DNA from: Tragulus kanchil
Lineage: Eukaryota > Chordata > Mammalia > Artiodactyla > Tragulidae
DNA length: 64,000 nucleotides
Assembly (NCBI GenBank): GCA_022376925.1
Contig: JAIOJX010000025.1
Coordinates: 95,755,608 to 95,819,607 of the forward strand
Direction of reading: 5' to 3'
The notes beneath the pieces are model-generated. The model ran no database searches and was not told the origin of the DNA. It was given only the letters and a program-made list of their open reading frames with translations. Shown here piece after piece: positions 11,395 to 24,189 of the stretch. The position numbers and the translations under genes are program-made. Numbering within the stretch: position 1 is the first letter of the stretch; each line of letters begins with the position of its first letter.

Positions 11395-12045
11395 TTATAG
11401 TGATGCTGTTAGAAGTTTGTTAACTGCCTTCTGGAAGTCAGTGTAGGAATAAGTAGTGTTGATGGGTTCAGTGCGGGTTGTTTCCTTAACTGTTTTAGTT
11501 AACCAGCCACAGCAACAACCAGAAACACAGGAATTAGGAATCTGTTTTAGGTATTCAGGTATGGGAGTGGCTCTACTCAATGTTCGGCGTAACTGTTTGG
11601 TGGCAAATTGCAGTGCTCCATTTAGAGTGGCATGGTCTCTAGAAAGCCGGCTGGGACTTGTAAGGGGTTTTTGAAAAGGTGGGACTCCACAAGAAGCCAG
11701 AGGAGGCCATTCAGGAATTGGTTCCAGTTTGGGTACACAGTGGGCGCAGTGGGAGAGTCGCAGACCTATCTCTCGAAGGATATGGACTGGTGTGCTGGCA
11801 TCCAAGAGTTTAGCATGGTATAACCAGGAATTAGGATTTAAAGGTTTCCAAGTTGTAGAATATTTTAAAAGGCATTTAACCTGCCAGGCAAGACTCTCAA
11901 GCGGTGTTAGGTTGGGCACCACAGGCTCCTCTTCTTCAGAGGAATCCCACCCTTCCCAAGAACTCTCATTTAGGAAGTTAGTGTTTTCTTCTTCCTCATT
12001 TTCTGACTCAGATAAGGGGTCAGGAGAGGGATTTCTAGGACCCAT
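11395..12045 (-). CDS. DCAF16: DDB1- and CUL4-associated factor 16 (copy B)
   Basis: This is a second intact 216-codon DCAF16 frame. Its translation is identical to the frame at 10319-10969, including the acidic N-terminus and the cysteine cluster, and it has its own splice acceptor just upstream. No coding difference separates the two. DCAF16 is single-copy at this locus in human and cattle, so I read this as an assembly duplicate. If it were real, it would be the 5'-proximal copy with respect to the promoter and would normally be the one spliced in. Confidence 0.9.
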   Translation of the reverse strand: MGPRNPSPDPLSESENEEEENTNFLNESSWEGWDSSEEEEPVVPNLTPLESLAWQVKCLLKYSTTWKPLNPNSWLYHAKLLDASTPVHILREIGLRLSHCAHCVPKLEPIPEWPPLASCGVPPFQKPLTSPSRLSRDHATLNGALQFATKQLRRTLSRATPIPEYLKQIPNSCVSGCCCGWLTKTVKETTRTEPINTTYSYTDFQKAVNKLLTASL

Positions 12046-12400
12046 TAGAATAGACCAACAGGATAGGAAATAAGTACCAGACAAAGACAATCTAAGCCAG
12101 CAGAACAGTAACACCTGTAAATAGAAGCAAAAGATGAGATATTGTTTCAGTAAGAGTCATTTGTTTTTCAGTCTGTTACACACACATAGTATGCCTCTGG
12201 CTTGCATCACTGTGCAGTTCTTCAAGATTCTGTTGTATATTCTTCACTCACAAAGAAGACAGCTCAGTTCTCAGCACCAGTTCAGTGTGTAAAAGTTAGT
12301 CACTCACCAAGGCACAATCCAGAGTCTCTCCTTCAAATCCTGGCTATGGAAGAAGAGAAGGGGTCCTCATTTAGACACGCTGATTTTCTTACCATTATTT

Positions 12401-12609
12401 CAACTGGTTGTGATATTATGAAGAGATACTGTGTGTACTCTTTTTTTGTTGACAGGGATATTACATCTATGTGGTCGTGAAAAGAAACTCAGTGGTTGTC
12501 TTCTTCGTCTGCTGGTACAGTAACTTGTACAGAGGGATGGTGGGATGAGTTGTCAAGGATCTGTCTGGTGTGTATGGATCCAGTGTTTTCCACAAGTGGT
12601 GCAAATGCC
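12401..12609. other. Probable DCAF16 5'-side intron
   Basis: Single-copy sequence between duplications 4 and 5. No exon or repeat is recognised. Confidence 0.35.
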
Positions 12610-14925
12610 CTTGGAAACTGGAGACTAAGTTGTTGGACCATCTGGAAAGGTTGCCTTAACCTGTGAATGAGAAGACTAGAGACATGATATTAAAGCCTGA
12701 AAGCACTGGGTGACTTTATTATCCATCTAACTTCACAGAGTATCCAAGCACACTGATGCTGAGGAAGAAGCCTTATTGGCTTTCCCGTCTCTAGCACATA
12801 GGCTTAGGCAGATTTTCCCACTAGGAATGACTCCTACCATGACAGAGTTAGGAAGGAGAACCTGGGGCCACTTTAATTCTTTGCTGGTACATATCTGGGC
12901 CAGTTTGCTTTTTTTTATTTTGCAGTTCTAGCCCAGGTAATTACTTCTGCAAAAGCAAAGCCCTTATGCTCTAAACTCCATAGAGGGAGCTATAAAAGGT
13001 ATCTTTTATCTTTAGAGGTGCTTCTTGGCATTCGTTTTAGTCCATGTTGTAGAGTTTCTACCTGTTAGAACTCTTGCTGGGAACAGAGGCTGTGGTCCTA
13101 GGACCATACTCTACAGATCATGGCAGGCATAAATCTTAACATAGTAGGCATTACAATGAATACAGACAGCCTAAATTCATAATTAAAAGGCAGACACTCG
13201 GACTGGATTAACAAAACAAGATTCAATAACATGCTGTTAACAAACGACACTTTAAAGTAAAAAGACCCCAAAAGGTCAAAACTAAATATATAAAAAAAGA
13301 TTTATCAGATAATTGTGGACCAGAATAAAGCTTGGATAGCAATCTTAATAAATCCTAATATCCAACAAAAAAAGATTTCAAGTCAAAAGATATAAGGGAC
13401 AAAGATGGATGCTAATACTGGTAAAAGGAAAAGAATAAAAGTGACATACTCATCATAAACATCTATGAACCTAAAGGACATGCTTAAAATTTCTCAAGTA
13501 ACAAGTAATAGAACTGAGGAGGTAATATAAGCAGTGATATAAAAAAGTTAGAAATATCAATATACTCTAGGTATTAAATTATTTAAGCATACAAACTGTA
13601 TACTAAGCAGAATAGATATTGAGACACAAACATACACATACACAAATACTTCCTGCATTAAGTTATAATGCACCAGTAGACTCCAAAGGGTCAATTTCAG
13701 TTGGACTATATTTTCTAACCATAATGCAATAAAAGCAGATGTTAAAGGTTAAAAGTTTTTAAATAAAATAATCATTATGCCTTGGAAACTGGAGACTAAG
13801 TTGTTGGACCATCTGGAAAGGTTGCCTTAACCTGTGAATGAGAAGACTAGAGACATGATATTAAAGCCTGAAAGCACTGGGTGACTTTATTATCCATCTA
13901 ACTTCACAGAGTATCCAAGCACACTGATGCTGAGGAAGAAGCCTTATTGGCTTTCCCGTCTCTAGCACATAGGCTTAGGCAGATTTTCCCACTAGGAATG
14001 ACTCCTACCATGACAGAGTTAGGAAGGAGAACCTGGGGCCACTTTAATTCTTTGCTGGTACATATCTGGGCCAGTTTGCTTTTTTATTTTGCAGTTCTAG
14101 CCCAGGTAATTACTTCTGCAAAAGCAAAGCCCTTATGCTCTAAACTCCATAGAGGGAGCTATAAAAGGTATCTTTTATCTTTAGAGGTGCTTCTTGGCAT
14201 TCGTTTTAGTCCATGTTGTAGAGTTTCTACCTGTTAGAACTCTTGCTGGGAACAGAGGCTGTGGTCCTAGGACCATACTCTACAGATCATGGCAGGCATA
14301 AATCTTAACATAGTAGGCATTACAATGAATACAGACAGCCTAAATTCATAATTAAAAGGCAGACACTCGGACTGGATTAACAAAACAAGATTCAATAACA
14401 TGCTGTTAACAAACGACACTTTAAAGTAAAAAGACCCCAAAAGGTCAAAACTAAATATATAAAAAAAGATTTATCAGATAATTGTGGACCAGAATAAAGC
14501 TTGGATAGCAATCTTAATAAATCCTAATATCCAACAAAAAAAGATTTCAAGTCAAAAGATATAAGGGACAAAGATGGATGCTAATACTGGTAAAAGGAAA
14601 AGAATAAAAGTGACATACTCATCATAAACATCTATGAACCTAAAGGACATGCTTAAAATTTCTCAAGTAACAAGTAATAGAACTGAGGAGGTAATATAAG
14701 CAGTGATATAAAAAAGTTAGAAATATCAATATACTCTAGGTATTAAATTATTTAAGCATACAAACTGTATACTAAGCAGAATAGATATTGAGACACAAAC
14801 ATACACATACACAAATACTTCCTGCATTAAGTTATAATGCACCAGTAGACTCCAAAGGGTCAATTTCAGTTGGACTATATTTTCTAACCATAATGCAATA
14901 AAAGCAGATGTTAAAGGTTAAAAGT
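12610..14925. repeat. Tandem duplication 5 (about 1.17 kb unit)
   Basis: Copy A 12610-13756 and copy B 13781-14925, joined by a 24-base AT-rich filler (13757-13780). The copies differ in T-run length near 12910/14081 and match closely elsewhere. Copy B runs on into the sequence missing after copy A. Confidence 0.9.
13170..13756 (+). mobile_element. Degraded L1 LINE fragment
   Basis: A-rich sequence with the L1 ORF2-like string ACTCGGACTGGATTAACAAA and following lysine- and asparagine-rich codons broken by stops. It continues through the next duplicate blocks. Confidence 0.6.
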
Positions 14926-15396
14926 AATTCTATGATAGGAAACTAAATAAATCATGAATTAATAAAATGGAAATCATAAAAGATATTAAATGTAAGACTG
15001 AATAATAATATAACCCTACAAAGCAGAATCTGTGGGGCATGGCCAAACCAGTACCTAGAAGAAATTCATCACTTTGAATACACGATAAGGAAACAAGAAA
15101 GTCTAAAGAACCACAAATCAAGCATTCAAGATAACAGGAAAGAACAACAGCAAAATAAGCAGAAAGAAAATAATTACTGCAGAAATTAAAATACCATATG
15201 AAAGAAAAATAGATTGATGAAACTGAAAGATAGTTTTCTGAAAATATGAATAAGAAAAAACTGGTGAGACTTATAAAGAAAAATATTTAAAAATACTCCT
15301 GAAAAGATGAAAATAGCATAATATATGCTAATATATGCTAATATAATATATGCTAACATGTGAAAACCTTGATGAATTGGCTAAATTCTCGAAGAA

Positions 15397-15480
15397 GAGA
15401 ATTCCATGGATAGAGGAGCCTGGTGGGCTAAAGTCCATGGGGTCACAAAGAATCAGAAATGACTGACCAACTTTTACTTT
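15397..15480 (+). mobile_element. Bov-tA 3' fragment
   Basis: Carries only the SINE end: GAATTCCATGGATAGAGGAG, GCCTGGTGGGCTAAAGTCCA and GGGGTCACAAAGAATCAGAA. Confidence 0.75.
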
Positions 15481-16486
15481 ACCTATTAATAACACCAGGT
15501 ACAAATGGTTTCATAAGAGAGTTCTATTAGACTTCCAAGAAAATTAAAACATATTTTATATAAATTATTTCAGAAAAAAGCAAAAAAAGCTTTTTTCACT
15601 TTTATAAGGATAATAAAATATTAAATCTAGAGATGAAGCACATAAGAAAGATATATAGGCTCTTTCACTTGCAAAAATTTCAACTACCTAACGAAATGTA
15701 ATAGTGTATTAAGGAAAAAAGGAATGTCATGATCATGTAGCGTTTATCATAGGAAAGCAAGAATATCTCAGTTTCATAAATTTGTAAATATAAGTCACTA
15801 CACTAATAGAAAAAATCAGATACTTTTATCAACTGTGGATATTTAACCATACAAACTGTATACTAAGCAGAATAGTTATTGAGACACAAACATACACATA
15901 CACAAATACTTCCTGCATTAAGTTATAATGCACCAGTAGACTCCAAAGGGTCAATTTCAGTTGGACTATATTTTCTAACCATAATGCAATAAAAGCAGAT
16001 GTTAAAGGTTAAAAGTAATTCTATGATAGGAAACTAAATAAATCATGAATTAATAAAATGGAAATCATAAAAGATATTAAATGTAAGACTGAATAATAAT
16101 ATAACCCTACAAAGCAGAATCTGTGGGGCATGGCCAAACCAGTACCTAGAAGAAATTCATCACTTTGAATACACGATAAGGAAACAAGAAAGTCTAAAGA
16201 ACCACAAATCAAGCATTCAAGATAACAGGAAAGAACAACAGCAAAATAAGCAGAAAGAAAATAATTACTGCAGAAATTAAAATACCATATGAAAGAAAAA
16301 TAGATTGATGAAACTGAAAGATAGTTTTCTGAAAATATGAATAAGAAAAAACTGGTGAGACTTATAAAGAAAAATATTTAAAAATACTCCTGAAAAGATG
16401 AAAATAGCATAATATATGCTAATATATGCTAATATAATATATGCTAACATGTGAAAACCTTGATGAATTGGCTAAATTCTCGAAGA

Positions 16487-16566
16487 AGAGAATTCCATGG
16501 ATAGAGGAGCCTGGTGGGCTAAAGTCCATGGGGTCACAAAGAATCAGAAATGACTGACCAACTTTT
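16487..16566 (+). mobile_element. Bov-tA 3' fragment (duplicate copy)
   Basis: The same fragment as 15397-15480, in copy B of duplication 6. Confidence 0.75.
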
Positions 16567-16939
16567 ACTTTACCTATTAATAACACCAGGTACAAATGGT
16601 TTCATAAGAGAGTTCTATTAGACTTCCAAGAAAATTAAAACATATTTTATATAAATTATTTCAGAAAAAAGCAAAAAAAGCTTTTTTCACTTTTATAAGG
16701 ATAATAAAATATTAAATCTAGAGATGAAGCACATAAGAAAGATATATAGGCTCTTTCACTTGCAAAAATTTCAACTACCTAACGAAATGTAATAGTGTAT
16801 TAAGGAAAAAAGGAATGTCATGATCATGTAGCGTTTATCATAGGAAAGCAAGAATATCTCAGTTTCATAAATTTGTAAATATAAGTCACTACACTAATAG
16901 AAAAAATCAGATACTTTTATCAACTGTGGATATTTAACC

Positions 16940-17281
16940 TTTCTTAGTTATTGATCAAATTTATGTCTTTAAAAAACAAAACACTCAATAGCTATAGTCA
17001 TTGCTCGGTGAGAAAAGGAGATCCTTCAGGAGTGCTGTGACGGTCTTGAGGGGTGGGATGGGGGGGACATACATATGACCAATCTGGGAACATACATATC
17101 TGTAAACAACAAAACTCTGTAAAAGTTAAAAGTAAAATAAAAGTTTAAAAAACAAACAAACAAACAAAAAAAAAACAAAACACTCTTACCAAACTAGGAA
17201 AAGAAAGTACTTTCTCAACATGGTAAATATTATTTACCAAAAACTTTCAGCAAATATTATCCTAAATGAGAAACTTTAGAT
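16940..17281. other. A-rich intronic stretch, retroelement tail likely
   Basis: It contains a G-rich patch (17047-17066) followed by CATACATATG repeats and a long A-rich run (17150-17180). It resembles the 3' end of a retroelement, but I cannot assign a family. Confidence 0.35.
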
Positions 17282-17892
17282 ATATTCTCTTTAAAAATGA
17301 ATTACATAAGGATGACCGTGATGGCTGATACTGTGTAGCAAAGTGCCAAAGTCCTAGTCAGTGTTTTTTTTGTTTTTTTCTTTAAAAGAGTGAGAAATAG
17401 AAAAAAAAAAAAAAAAGAGATAAAACTACTAATTTATAGATGATACACTCATCCAAATTTTAAAAAATAAACTATTAAGAGCTAACAAGAGCTCATTAAG
17501 TTTCCTGAATCTTTTTCTAATTCATAAATTAACCTATGACCATGGATTAACTTATTTATATAGCACTTACTATTTGCCATGTACAATTTCAGGAATTACA
17601 CAAATGCTAACTCACTGAAATTCTAACAAGTCTGTAAGATAGGTACTTTTATTGTTCCCATTTTATACATGAGGTTTAAGCTATCTGTCCAGGGACATAC
17701 ATCTACTGACTGACAGAATCAGGATTTGACCCCAAGCACTCTTAACTTCTATACCAGCAATACTAATCATATTATGTAAATACTTTCACAAGAAGGGAGC
17801 CCCCCTAACCTCAAGACCAAACCTATATTTAAGAACTAATCAATAACATGCAAGACCACTATGAAGAAGACGATTTAATTCTAATCAAGGAT

Positions 17893-18092
17893 ATGCATGT
17901 GTGCTAAGTCACTTCAGTAGTGTCTGACTCTGACACTGTGGAGTGCAGACCATCAGGCTCCTTTGTCCATGGAATTCTCCAGGTGAGAATACTGAAGTGG
18001 GTGCCATTCCTGACTCAGTAATCAAACCCATGTCTCTTCAGTGTCCTGTATTGGGAGGTGGGTTCTACCACTAGTGCCACCTGAGAAGCCCC
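17893..18092 (-). mobile_element. Bov-tA-type SINE, antisense
   Basis: Reverse complement of the SINE from GTGTGCTAAGTCACTTCAGT to GCCACCTGAGAAGCCCC. It is present again at 18970-19168 and in part at 20195-20338 because of duplications 7 and 8. Confidence 0.85.
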
Positions 18093-18969
18093 AATCAAGG
18101 ACATGGATTTGAAATAAACAGACATTCCACGCTCTTGGATGGAATAAATGAAGACATTAAAGATAACTTTTTTCCAAATTAATTTATATAATCCTAATAT
18201 GCTAAGAATAAAATTCCACATATAGGTAAACCAACTATTTAAACAGAAGAATAAAGGAGGTTTTTGGCCTACAGGATGTTAACACACATTAGAGAAGCCA
18301 TAGCAATTAAGATAAGGTGGCGTTAGTATAAGGACAGGTCTTCCTGTAAAATGTAGTAAACTCAGACATATTCTCTTTAAAATGAATTACATAAGGATGA
18401 CCGTGATGGCTGATACTGTGTAGCAAAGTGCCAAAGTCCTAGTCAGTGTTTTTTTGTTTTTCTTTAAAAGAGTGAGAAATAGAAAAAAAAAAAGAGATAA
18501 AACTACTAATTTATAGATGATACACTCATCCAAATTTTAAAAAATAAACTATTAAGAGCTAACAAGAGCTCATTAAGTTTCCTGAATCTTTTTCTAATTC
18601 ATAAATTAACCTATGACCATGGATTAACTTATTTATATAGCACTTACTATTTGCCATGTACAATTTCAGGAATTACACAAATGCTAACTCACTGAAATTC
18701 TAACAAGTCTGTAAGATAGGTACTTTTATTGTTCCCATTTTATACATGAGGTTTAAGCTATCTGTCCAGGGACATACATCTACTGACTGACAGAATCAGG
18801 ATTTGACCCCAAGCACTCTTAACTTCTATACCAGCAATACTAATCATATTATGTAAATACTTTCACAAGAAGGGAGCCCCCCTAACCTCAAGACCAAACC
18901 TATATTTAAGAACTAATCAATAACATGCAAGACCACTATGAAGAAGACGATTTAATTCTAATCAAGGAT

Positions 18970-19168
18970 ATGCATGTGTGCTAAGTCACTTCAGTAGTGT
19001 CTGACTCTGACACTGTGGAGTGCAGACCATCAGGCTCCTTTGTCCATGGAATTCTCCAGGTGAGAATACTGAAGTGGGTGCCATTCCTGACTCAGTAATC
19101 AAACCCATGTCTCTTCAGTGTCCTGTATTGGGAGGTGGGTTCTACCACTAGTGCCACCTGAGAAGCCC
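18970..19168 (-). mobile_element. Bov-tA-type SINE, antisense (duplicate copy)
   Basis: Copy B version of the element at 17893-18092. Confidence 0.85.
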
Positions 19169-21355
19169 CAATCAAGGACATGGATTTGAAATAAACAGAC
19201 ATTCCACGCTCTTGGATGGAATAAATGAAGACATTAAAGATAACTTTTTTCCAAATTAATTTATATAATCCTAATATGCTAAGAATAAAATTCCACATAT
19301 AGGTAAACCAACTATTTAAACAGAAGAATAAAGGAGGTTTTTGGCCTACAGGATGTTAACACACATTAGAGAAGCCATAGCAATTAAGATAAGGTGGCGT
19401 TAGTATAAGGACAGGTCTTCCCTTCTGAAGTGTAAGAACAAATAGTCCAAAGTAACAAAGCTCAGAGACAGAGCCACATAAAATTTTAGAATGTAAAATT
19501 TACAGTAAAGTTAGCACATAAATCAAGGGGGGAATGAATGCATCCAGCATGTAATACTGGTAAACTGGCTAATATGAAGAAAAACAAAATTATACCTATA
19601 TGATGCCACATACAAAGGAGGACTCATGATAGATTAAAGATCTAAGTGAGAGCTGTAAGACTATATAATTACTAGAATATAATGCAGGAGAATATCTTTT
19701 TGACAGGATCAGAGAAGGACTTCTTAAATAAAAAAACAAGTACAAGACCAAATCATATTGAATTCAATCACATAAAAATTAATCAATTTTGGCTTGAACT
19801 ACAGACATCAAGAAAAAAGTTAAGTACAAATCAACAATAACAAAGGTAGCAACCTCAATAAAGGAATGAGCAAAGGACAAAAATATCCAATTTACAGAAG
19901 AGAAAATCCACAGGCTATTACCTATATGATGAGTAAAGAGATATCACATTATTCTATTATTCTGGTAAAAATGAGAAAGATGGACACTGCCAGGTGTTAG
20001 TGAGGGGGACTAAGGAAAGTCCTTTAGGAACCAGCATTACTGGTAGGATTACACACTGGGCTAATCTTTCTGAAGAGCAACTTGGCAGCACTACTTAGTC
20101 AAACTATTGGCACATCTCTGGATCCAGAGATTCTGCTCCTGGGTTTATACAACAGAGAAATTGTCCATAAGACCAACATGTATTTTAGTGCAGGACCATC
20201 AGGCTCCTTTGTCCATGGAATTCTCCAGGTGAGAATACTGAAGTGGGTGCCATTCCTGACTCAGTAATCAAACCCATGTCTCTTCAGTGTCCTGTATTGG
20301 GAGGTGGGTTCTACCACTAGTGCCACCTGAGAAGCCCCAATCAAGGACATGGATTTGAAATAAACAGACATTCCACGCTCTTGGATGGAATAAATGAAGA
20401 CATTAAAGATAACTTTTTTCCAAATTAATTTATATAATCCTAATATGCTAAGAATAAAATTCCACATATAGGTAAACCAACTATTTAAACAGAAGAATAA
20501 AGGAGGTTTTTGGCCTACAGGATGTTAACACACATTAGAGAAGCCATAGCAATTAAGATAAGGTGGCGTTAGTATAAGGACAGGTCTTCCCTTCTGAAGT
20601 GTAAGAACAAATAGTCCAAAGTAACAAAGCTCAGAGACAGAGCCACATAAAATTTTAGAATGTAAAATTTACAGTAAAGTTAGCACATAAATCAAGGGGG
20701 GAATGAATGCATCCAGCATGTAATACTGGTAAACTGGCTAATATGAAGAAAAACAAAATTATACCTATATGATGCCACATACAAAGGAGGACTCATGATA
20801 GATTAAAGATCTAAGTGAGAGCTGTAAGACTATATAATTACTAGAATATAATGCAGGAGAATATCTTTTTGACAGGATCAGAGAAGGACTTCTTAAATAA
20901 AAAAACAAGTACAAGACCAAATCATATTGAATTCAATCACATAAAAATTAATCAATTTTGGCTTGAACTACAGACATCAAGAAAAAAGTTAAGTACAAAT
21001 CAACAATAACAAAGGTAGCAACCTCAATAAAGGAATGAGCAAAGGACAAAAATATCCAATTTACAGAAGAGAAAATCCACAGGCTATTACCTATATGATG
21101 AGTAAAGAGATATCACATTATTCTATTATTCTGGTAAAAATGAGAAAGATGGACACTGCCAGGTGTTAGTGAGGGGGACTAAGGAAAGTCCTTTAGGAAC
21201 CAGCATTACTGGTAGGATTACACACTGGGCTAATCTTTCTGAAGAGCAACTTGGCAGCACTACTTAGTCAAACTATTGGCACATCTCTGGATCCAGAGAT
21301 TCTGCTCCTGGGTTTATACAACAGAGAAATTGTCCATAAGACCAACATGTATTTT
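19026..21355. repeat. Tandem duplication 8 (1,169-base unit)
   Basis: Copy A 19026-20186 and copy B 20195-21355 with an 8-base filler. Its first 396 bases or so coincide with the end of duplication 7, so that part occurs three times (starting about 17949, 19026 and 20195). Copy B begins inside a SINE, decapitating it. Confidence 0.92.
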
Positions 21356-21480
21356 GAAGCTTCATCTTTGATGGTAAAGAATTAGAAGCATTCAAGGTTT
21401 CCATCACTGGAGGAGTAGACAGGTAACATGTGGCCATTAGAAGTATACATAGCAACATAGAGAGACTAAAAGCATAGGTC
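19430..21480 (+). mobile_element. Old L1 3'-region fragment (duplicated)
   Basis: Sequence such as GACACTGCCAGGTGTTAGTG and AGCAACTTGGCAGCACTACT resembles ancient mammalian L1 3' sequence. It contains no frame. The assignment is by eye only. Confidence 0.45.
20195..20338 (-). mobile_element. Bov-tA-type SINE, antisense, truncated by duplication joint
   Basis: Third appearance of the SINE at 17893-18092. Its 3' end (left side here) is missing because copy B of duplication 8 starts inside it. Confidence 0.8.
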
Positions 21481-21636
21481 TTACAAGAAATAAACAAAAC
21501 CAAAATGTCAGCATCCCAATTATGCCATTCTGTAAGAATGATTTTCAAAATGAAAGTCAGTAAACACCTCTTGGTTCCAGGACACAGAGGTGATAAAGTT
21601 TGGCTTCATGTCAGTAATGTTTTTCTAAAGGAAATT

Positions 21637-21760
21637 TCTCTAGGACTTCCTGGAGGTTTAGTGGTTAAGACTCCACACTCTCAGTGCACTAAGGTTTAGA
21701 TCCCTGGTCCTGGAACTAAGACCCCACATACTGTGCAAAATGATCAAATAAAATAAAATT
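21637..21760 (+). mobile_element. CHR-type SINE fragment
   Basis: The tRNA-like head CTTCCTGGAGGTTTAGTGGT is followed by AAGACTCCACACTCTCAGTG, a GATCCCTGGTCCTGGAACTA block and an A-rich tail. It differs from the CHR-like family found elsewhere in this window. Confidence 0.7.
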
Positions 21761-22077
21761 AAGAGAATATTCCTCTGGCTTCTACTCATTCTGTTATCTA
21801 ATTCTCAGCTGTGTCTGGCACATATTAGGGGCTCAGTAAATTTTTTGAAAAAAAATTAATGAGAATAATGGAGGCCTGCTGCAACTATATAAGCATATTT
21901 TACTTTTATTCTAGGGAGACAAAAATTCCTGAGTTAAATTCAGGTTATTTGGTAATATGCTGTACAAAGACAAATGAAATAACTTTTAAAAACAGGATTA
22001 ACAAAGATACTCCTAAAGCAATACAAAGGGAACTGTTTATAACTTGGAACTTCATCTTTAAAAACATGAGTGTGAAT

Positions 22078-24189
22078 ACTTAAAAGTTTATATTATTACC
22101 TATTTCAATCTGAAAACAAAAAGTTATAAAAGTAACATAAGTATTTTAATGAGACAGGTGTTAGTTTTTAATTCTTCTGTCCTCTTATATTTTCACTATT
22201 TTAATTCAACCAGATTCCATTTGCAAGATTAATTGACTATACTTCAGTTATTGTGTTAAAGCATTCTTTAAAAGGCTCATTCTCTTAGAGTAAAACTAAG
22301 ACAAAGTTTCTTTGAAGGCATAGGTAAATTCTAGAATGAACTTATTACCATTAACCTCTTACATTCCATAGGCACTATAACCTCATATGAAAACTGATTC
22401 AGCACTTACTGTATATACTCCCATGTAAAATTTACCTTGAAAGATTTTTCTGTAATTTCATAAATAGCCTTACCATACAAATTGTTTAGTTTGCTTACTT
22501 TAGTTGCTACAATTTGCTCTTTTCCAAAGTAGCATTAAAAGAGAAAGTCAAGACACTGATAAGATAAAGGCAGTGAGTTCAATATAAGATCTTTTGATTA
22601 CAGTATGATCGACAAATTCTATATATTTAATATGTACATGTGATACTCTGTATTCACTGTGAAATACTTAGCACAATCAAGCTAATTAATATATCCATCA
22701 CCTCATTGTATTTTTTTTTGCATGTGATATGATAAGAAGACTTAGGATCTACTCTCAGCAAATTTCAAACATATATAATTAATTATCAATGTACATTAGG
22801 TCTCCAAAAAGCTTGTAGGCTTTTACAAATATTTCCTCTACCCCCTAGCCACTGATACTGTTACTATGAGTTTACTCTGTTATAATGAGTTCAACTTTTT
22901 GAGATTTCACATATAAGTTGGCTTATACAATATGTGTCTTTCTGTGTTTGGTTCATTTCATATAGCAGAATGTCCTCTGGGTTGACTCATGTTGCTGCAA
23001 ACTGAAGAATTTCCTTCTTTTTAAAGACTGAATTGTGAGTGTATATAAATGTCACATCTTCTTTATCCATTCATTCATTGATGGACACTTATTTCCATAT
23101 CTTGGCAACTGTGAATAATGTCATGGTCAACATCTTTGAGATAGTAACTTAAAAGTTTATATTATTACCTATTTCAATCTGAAAACAAAAAGTTATAAAA
23201 GTAACATAAGTATTTTAATGAGACAGGTGTTAGTTTTTAATTCTTCTGTCCTCTTATATTTTCACTATTTTAATTCAACCAGATTCCATTTGCAAGATTA
23301 ATTGACTATACTTCAGTTATTGTGTTAAAGCATTCTTTAAAAGGCTCATTCTCTTAGAGTAAAACTAAGACAAAGTTTCTTTGAAGGCATAGGTAAATTC
23401 TAGAATGAACTTATTACCATTAACCTCTTACATTCCATAGGCACTATAACCTCATATGAAAACTGATTCAGCACTTACTGTATATACTCCCATGTAAAAT
23501 TTACCTTGAAAGATTTTTCTGTAATTTCATAAATAGCCTTACCATACAAATTGTTTAGTTTGCTTACTTTAGTTGCTACAATTTGCTCTTTTCCAAAGTA
23601 GCATTAAAAGAGAAAGTCAAGACACTGATAAGATAAAGGCAGTGAGTTCAATATAAGATCTTTTGATTACAGTATGATCGACAAATTCTATATATTTAAT
23701 ATGTACATGTGATACTCTGTATTCACTGTGAAATACTTAGCACAATCAAGCTAATTAATATATCCATCACCTCATTGTATTTTTTTTTGCATGTGATATG
23801 ATAAGAAGACTTAGGATCTACTCTCAGCAAATTTCAAACATATATAATTAATTATCAATGTACATTAGGTCTCCAAAAAGCTTGTAGGCTTTTACAAATA
23901 TTTCCTCTACCCCCTAGCCACTGATACTGTTACTATGAGTTTACTCTGTTATAATGAGTTCAACTTTTTGAGATTTCACATATAAGTTGGCTTATACAAT
24001 ATGTGTCTTTCTGTGTTTGGTTCATTTCATATAGCAGAATGTCCTCTGGGTTGACTCATGTTGCTGCAAACTGAAGAATTTCCTTCTTTTTAAAGACTGA
24101 ATTGTGAGTGTATATAAATGTCACATCTTCTTTATCCATTCATTCATTGATGGACACTTATTTCCATATCTTGGCAACTGTGAATAATG
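22078..24189. repeat. Tandem duplication 9 (1,069-base unit)
   Basis: Copy A 22078-23120 and copy B 23147-24189 with a 26-base joint (23121-23146). The joint ends CATCTTTGAGATAGTAA, text that properly belongs about 30 bases after the end of copy B (24219-24232). The filler is therefore partly a skipped version of the true continuation. Confidence 0.92.

Larger units (their letters stand above)
10284..12400. repeat. Tandem duplication 4, carrying DCAF16
   Basis: Copy A 10284-11324 and copy B 11360-12400 keep an offset of 1,076. The 35 bases between them (11325-11359) repeat the text found at 10226-10252 and at the end of duplication 3, so the joints of duplications 3 and 4 are mosaics of the same local sequence. 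Both copies contain the whole DCAF16 reading frame and its splice acceptor. Confidence 0.92.
14340..16939 (+). mobile_element. Degraded L1 LINE fragment, continued and duplicated
   Basis: The same old L1 sequence as 13170-13756 and its continuation, repeated by duplications 5 and 6. Frames are full of stops and no domain survives. A Bov-tA tail interrupts it at 15397 and 16487. Confidence 0.55.
14757..16939. repeat. Tandem duplication 6 (1,091-base unit)
   Basis: Copy A 14757-15847 and copy B 15848-16939 abut without filler. The first 165 bases or so also match copy A of duplication 5, so about 13590-13756 is present three times. Confidence 0.92.
17282..19421. repeat. Tandem duplication 7 (about 1.08 kb unit)
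   Basis: Copy A 17282-18344 and copy B 18368-19421 with a 23-base filler (18345-18367). T and A runs near 17366 and 17401 are shorter in copy B, which is the kind of difference produced by sequencing or consensus error. Confidence 0.9.
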
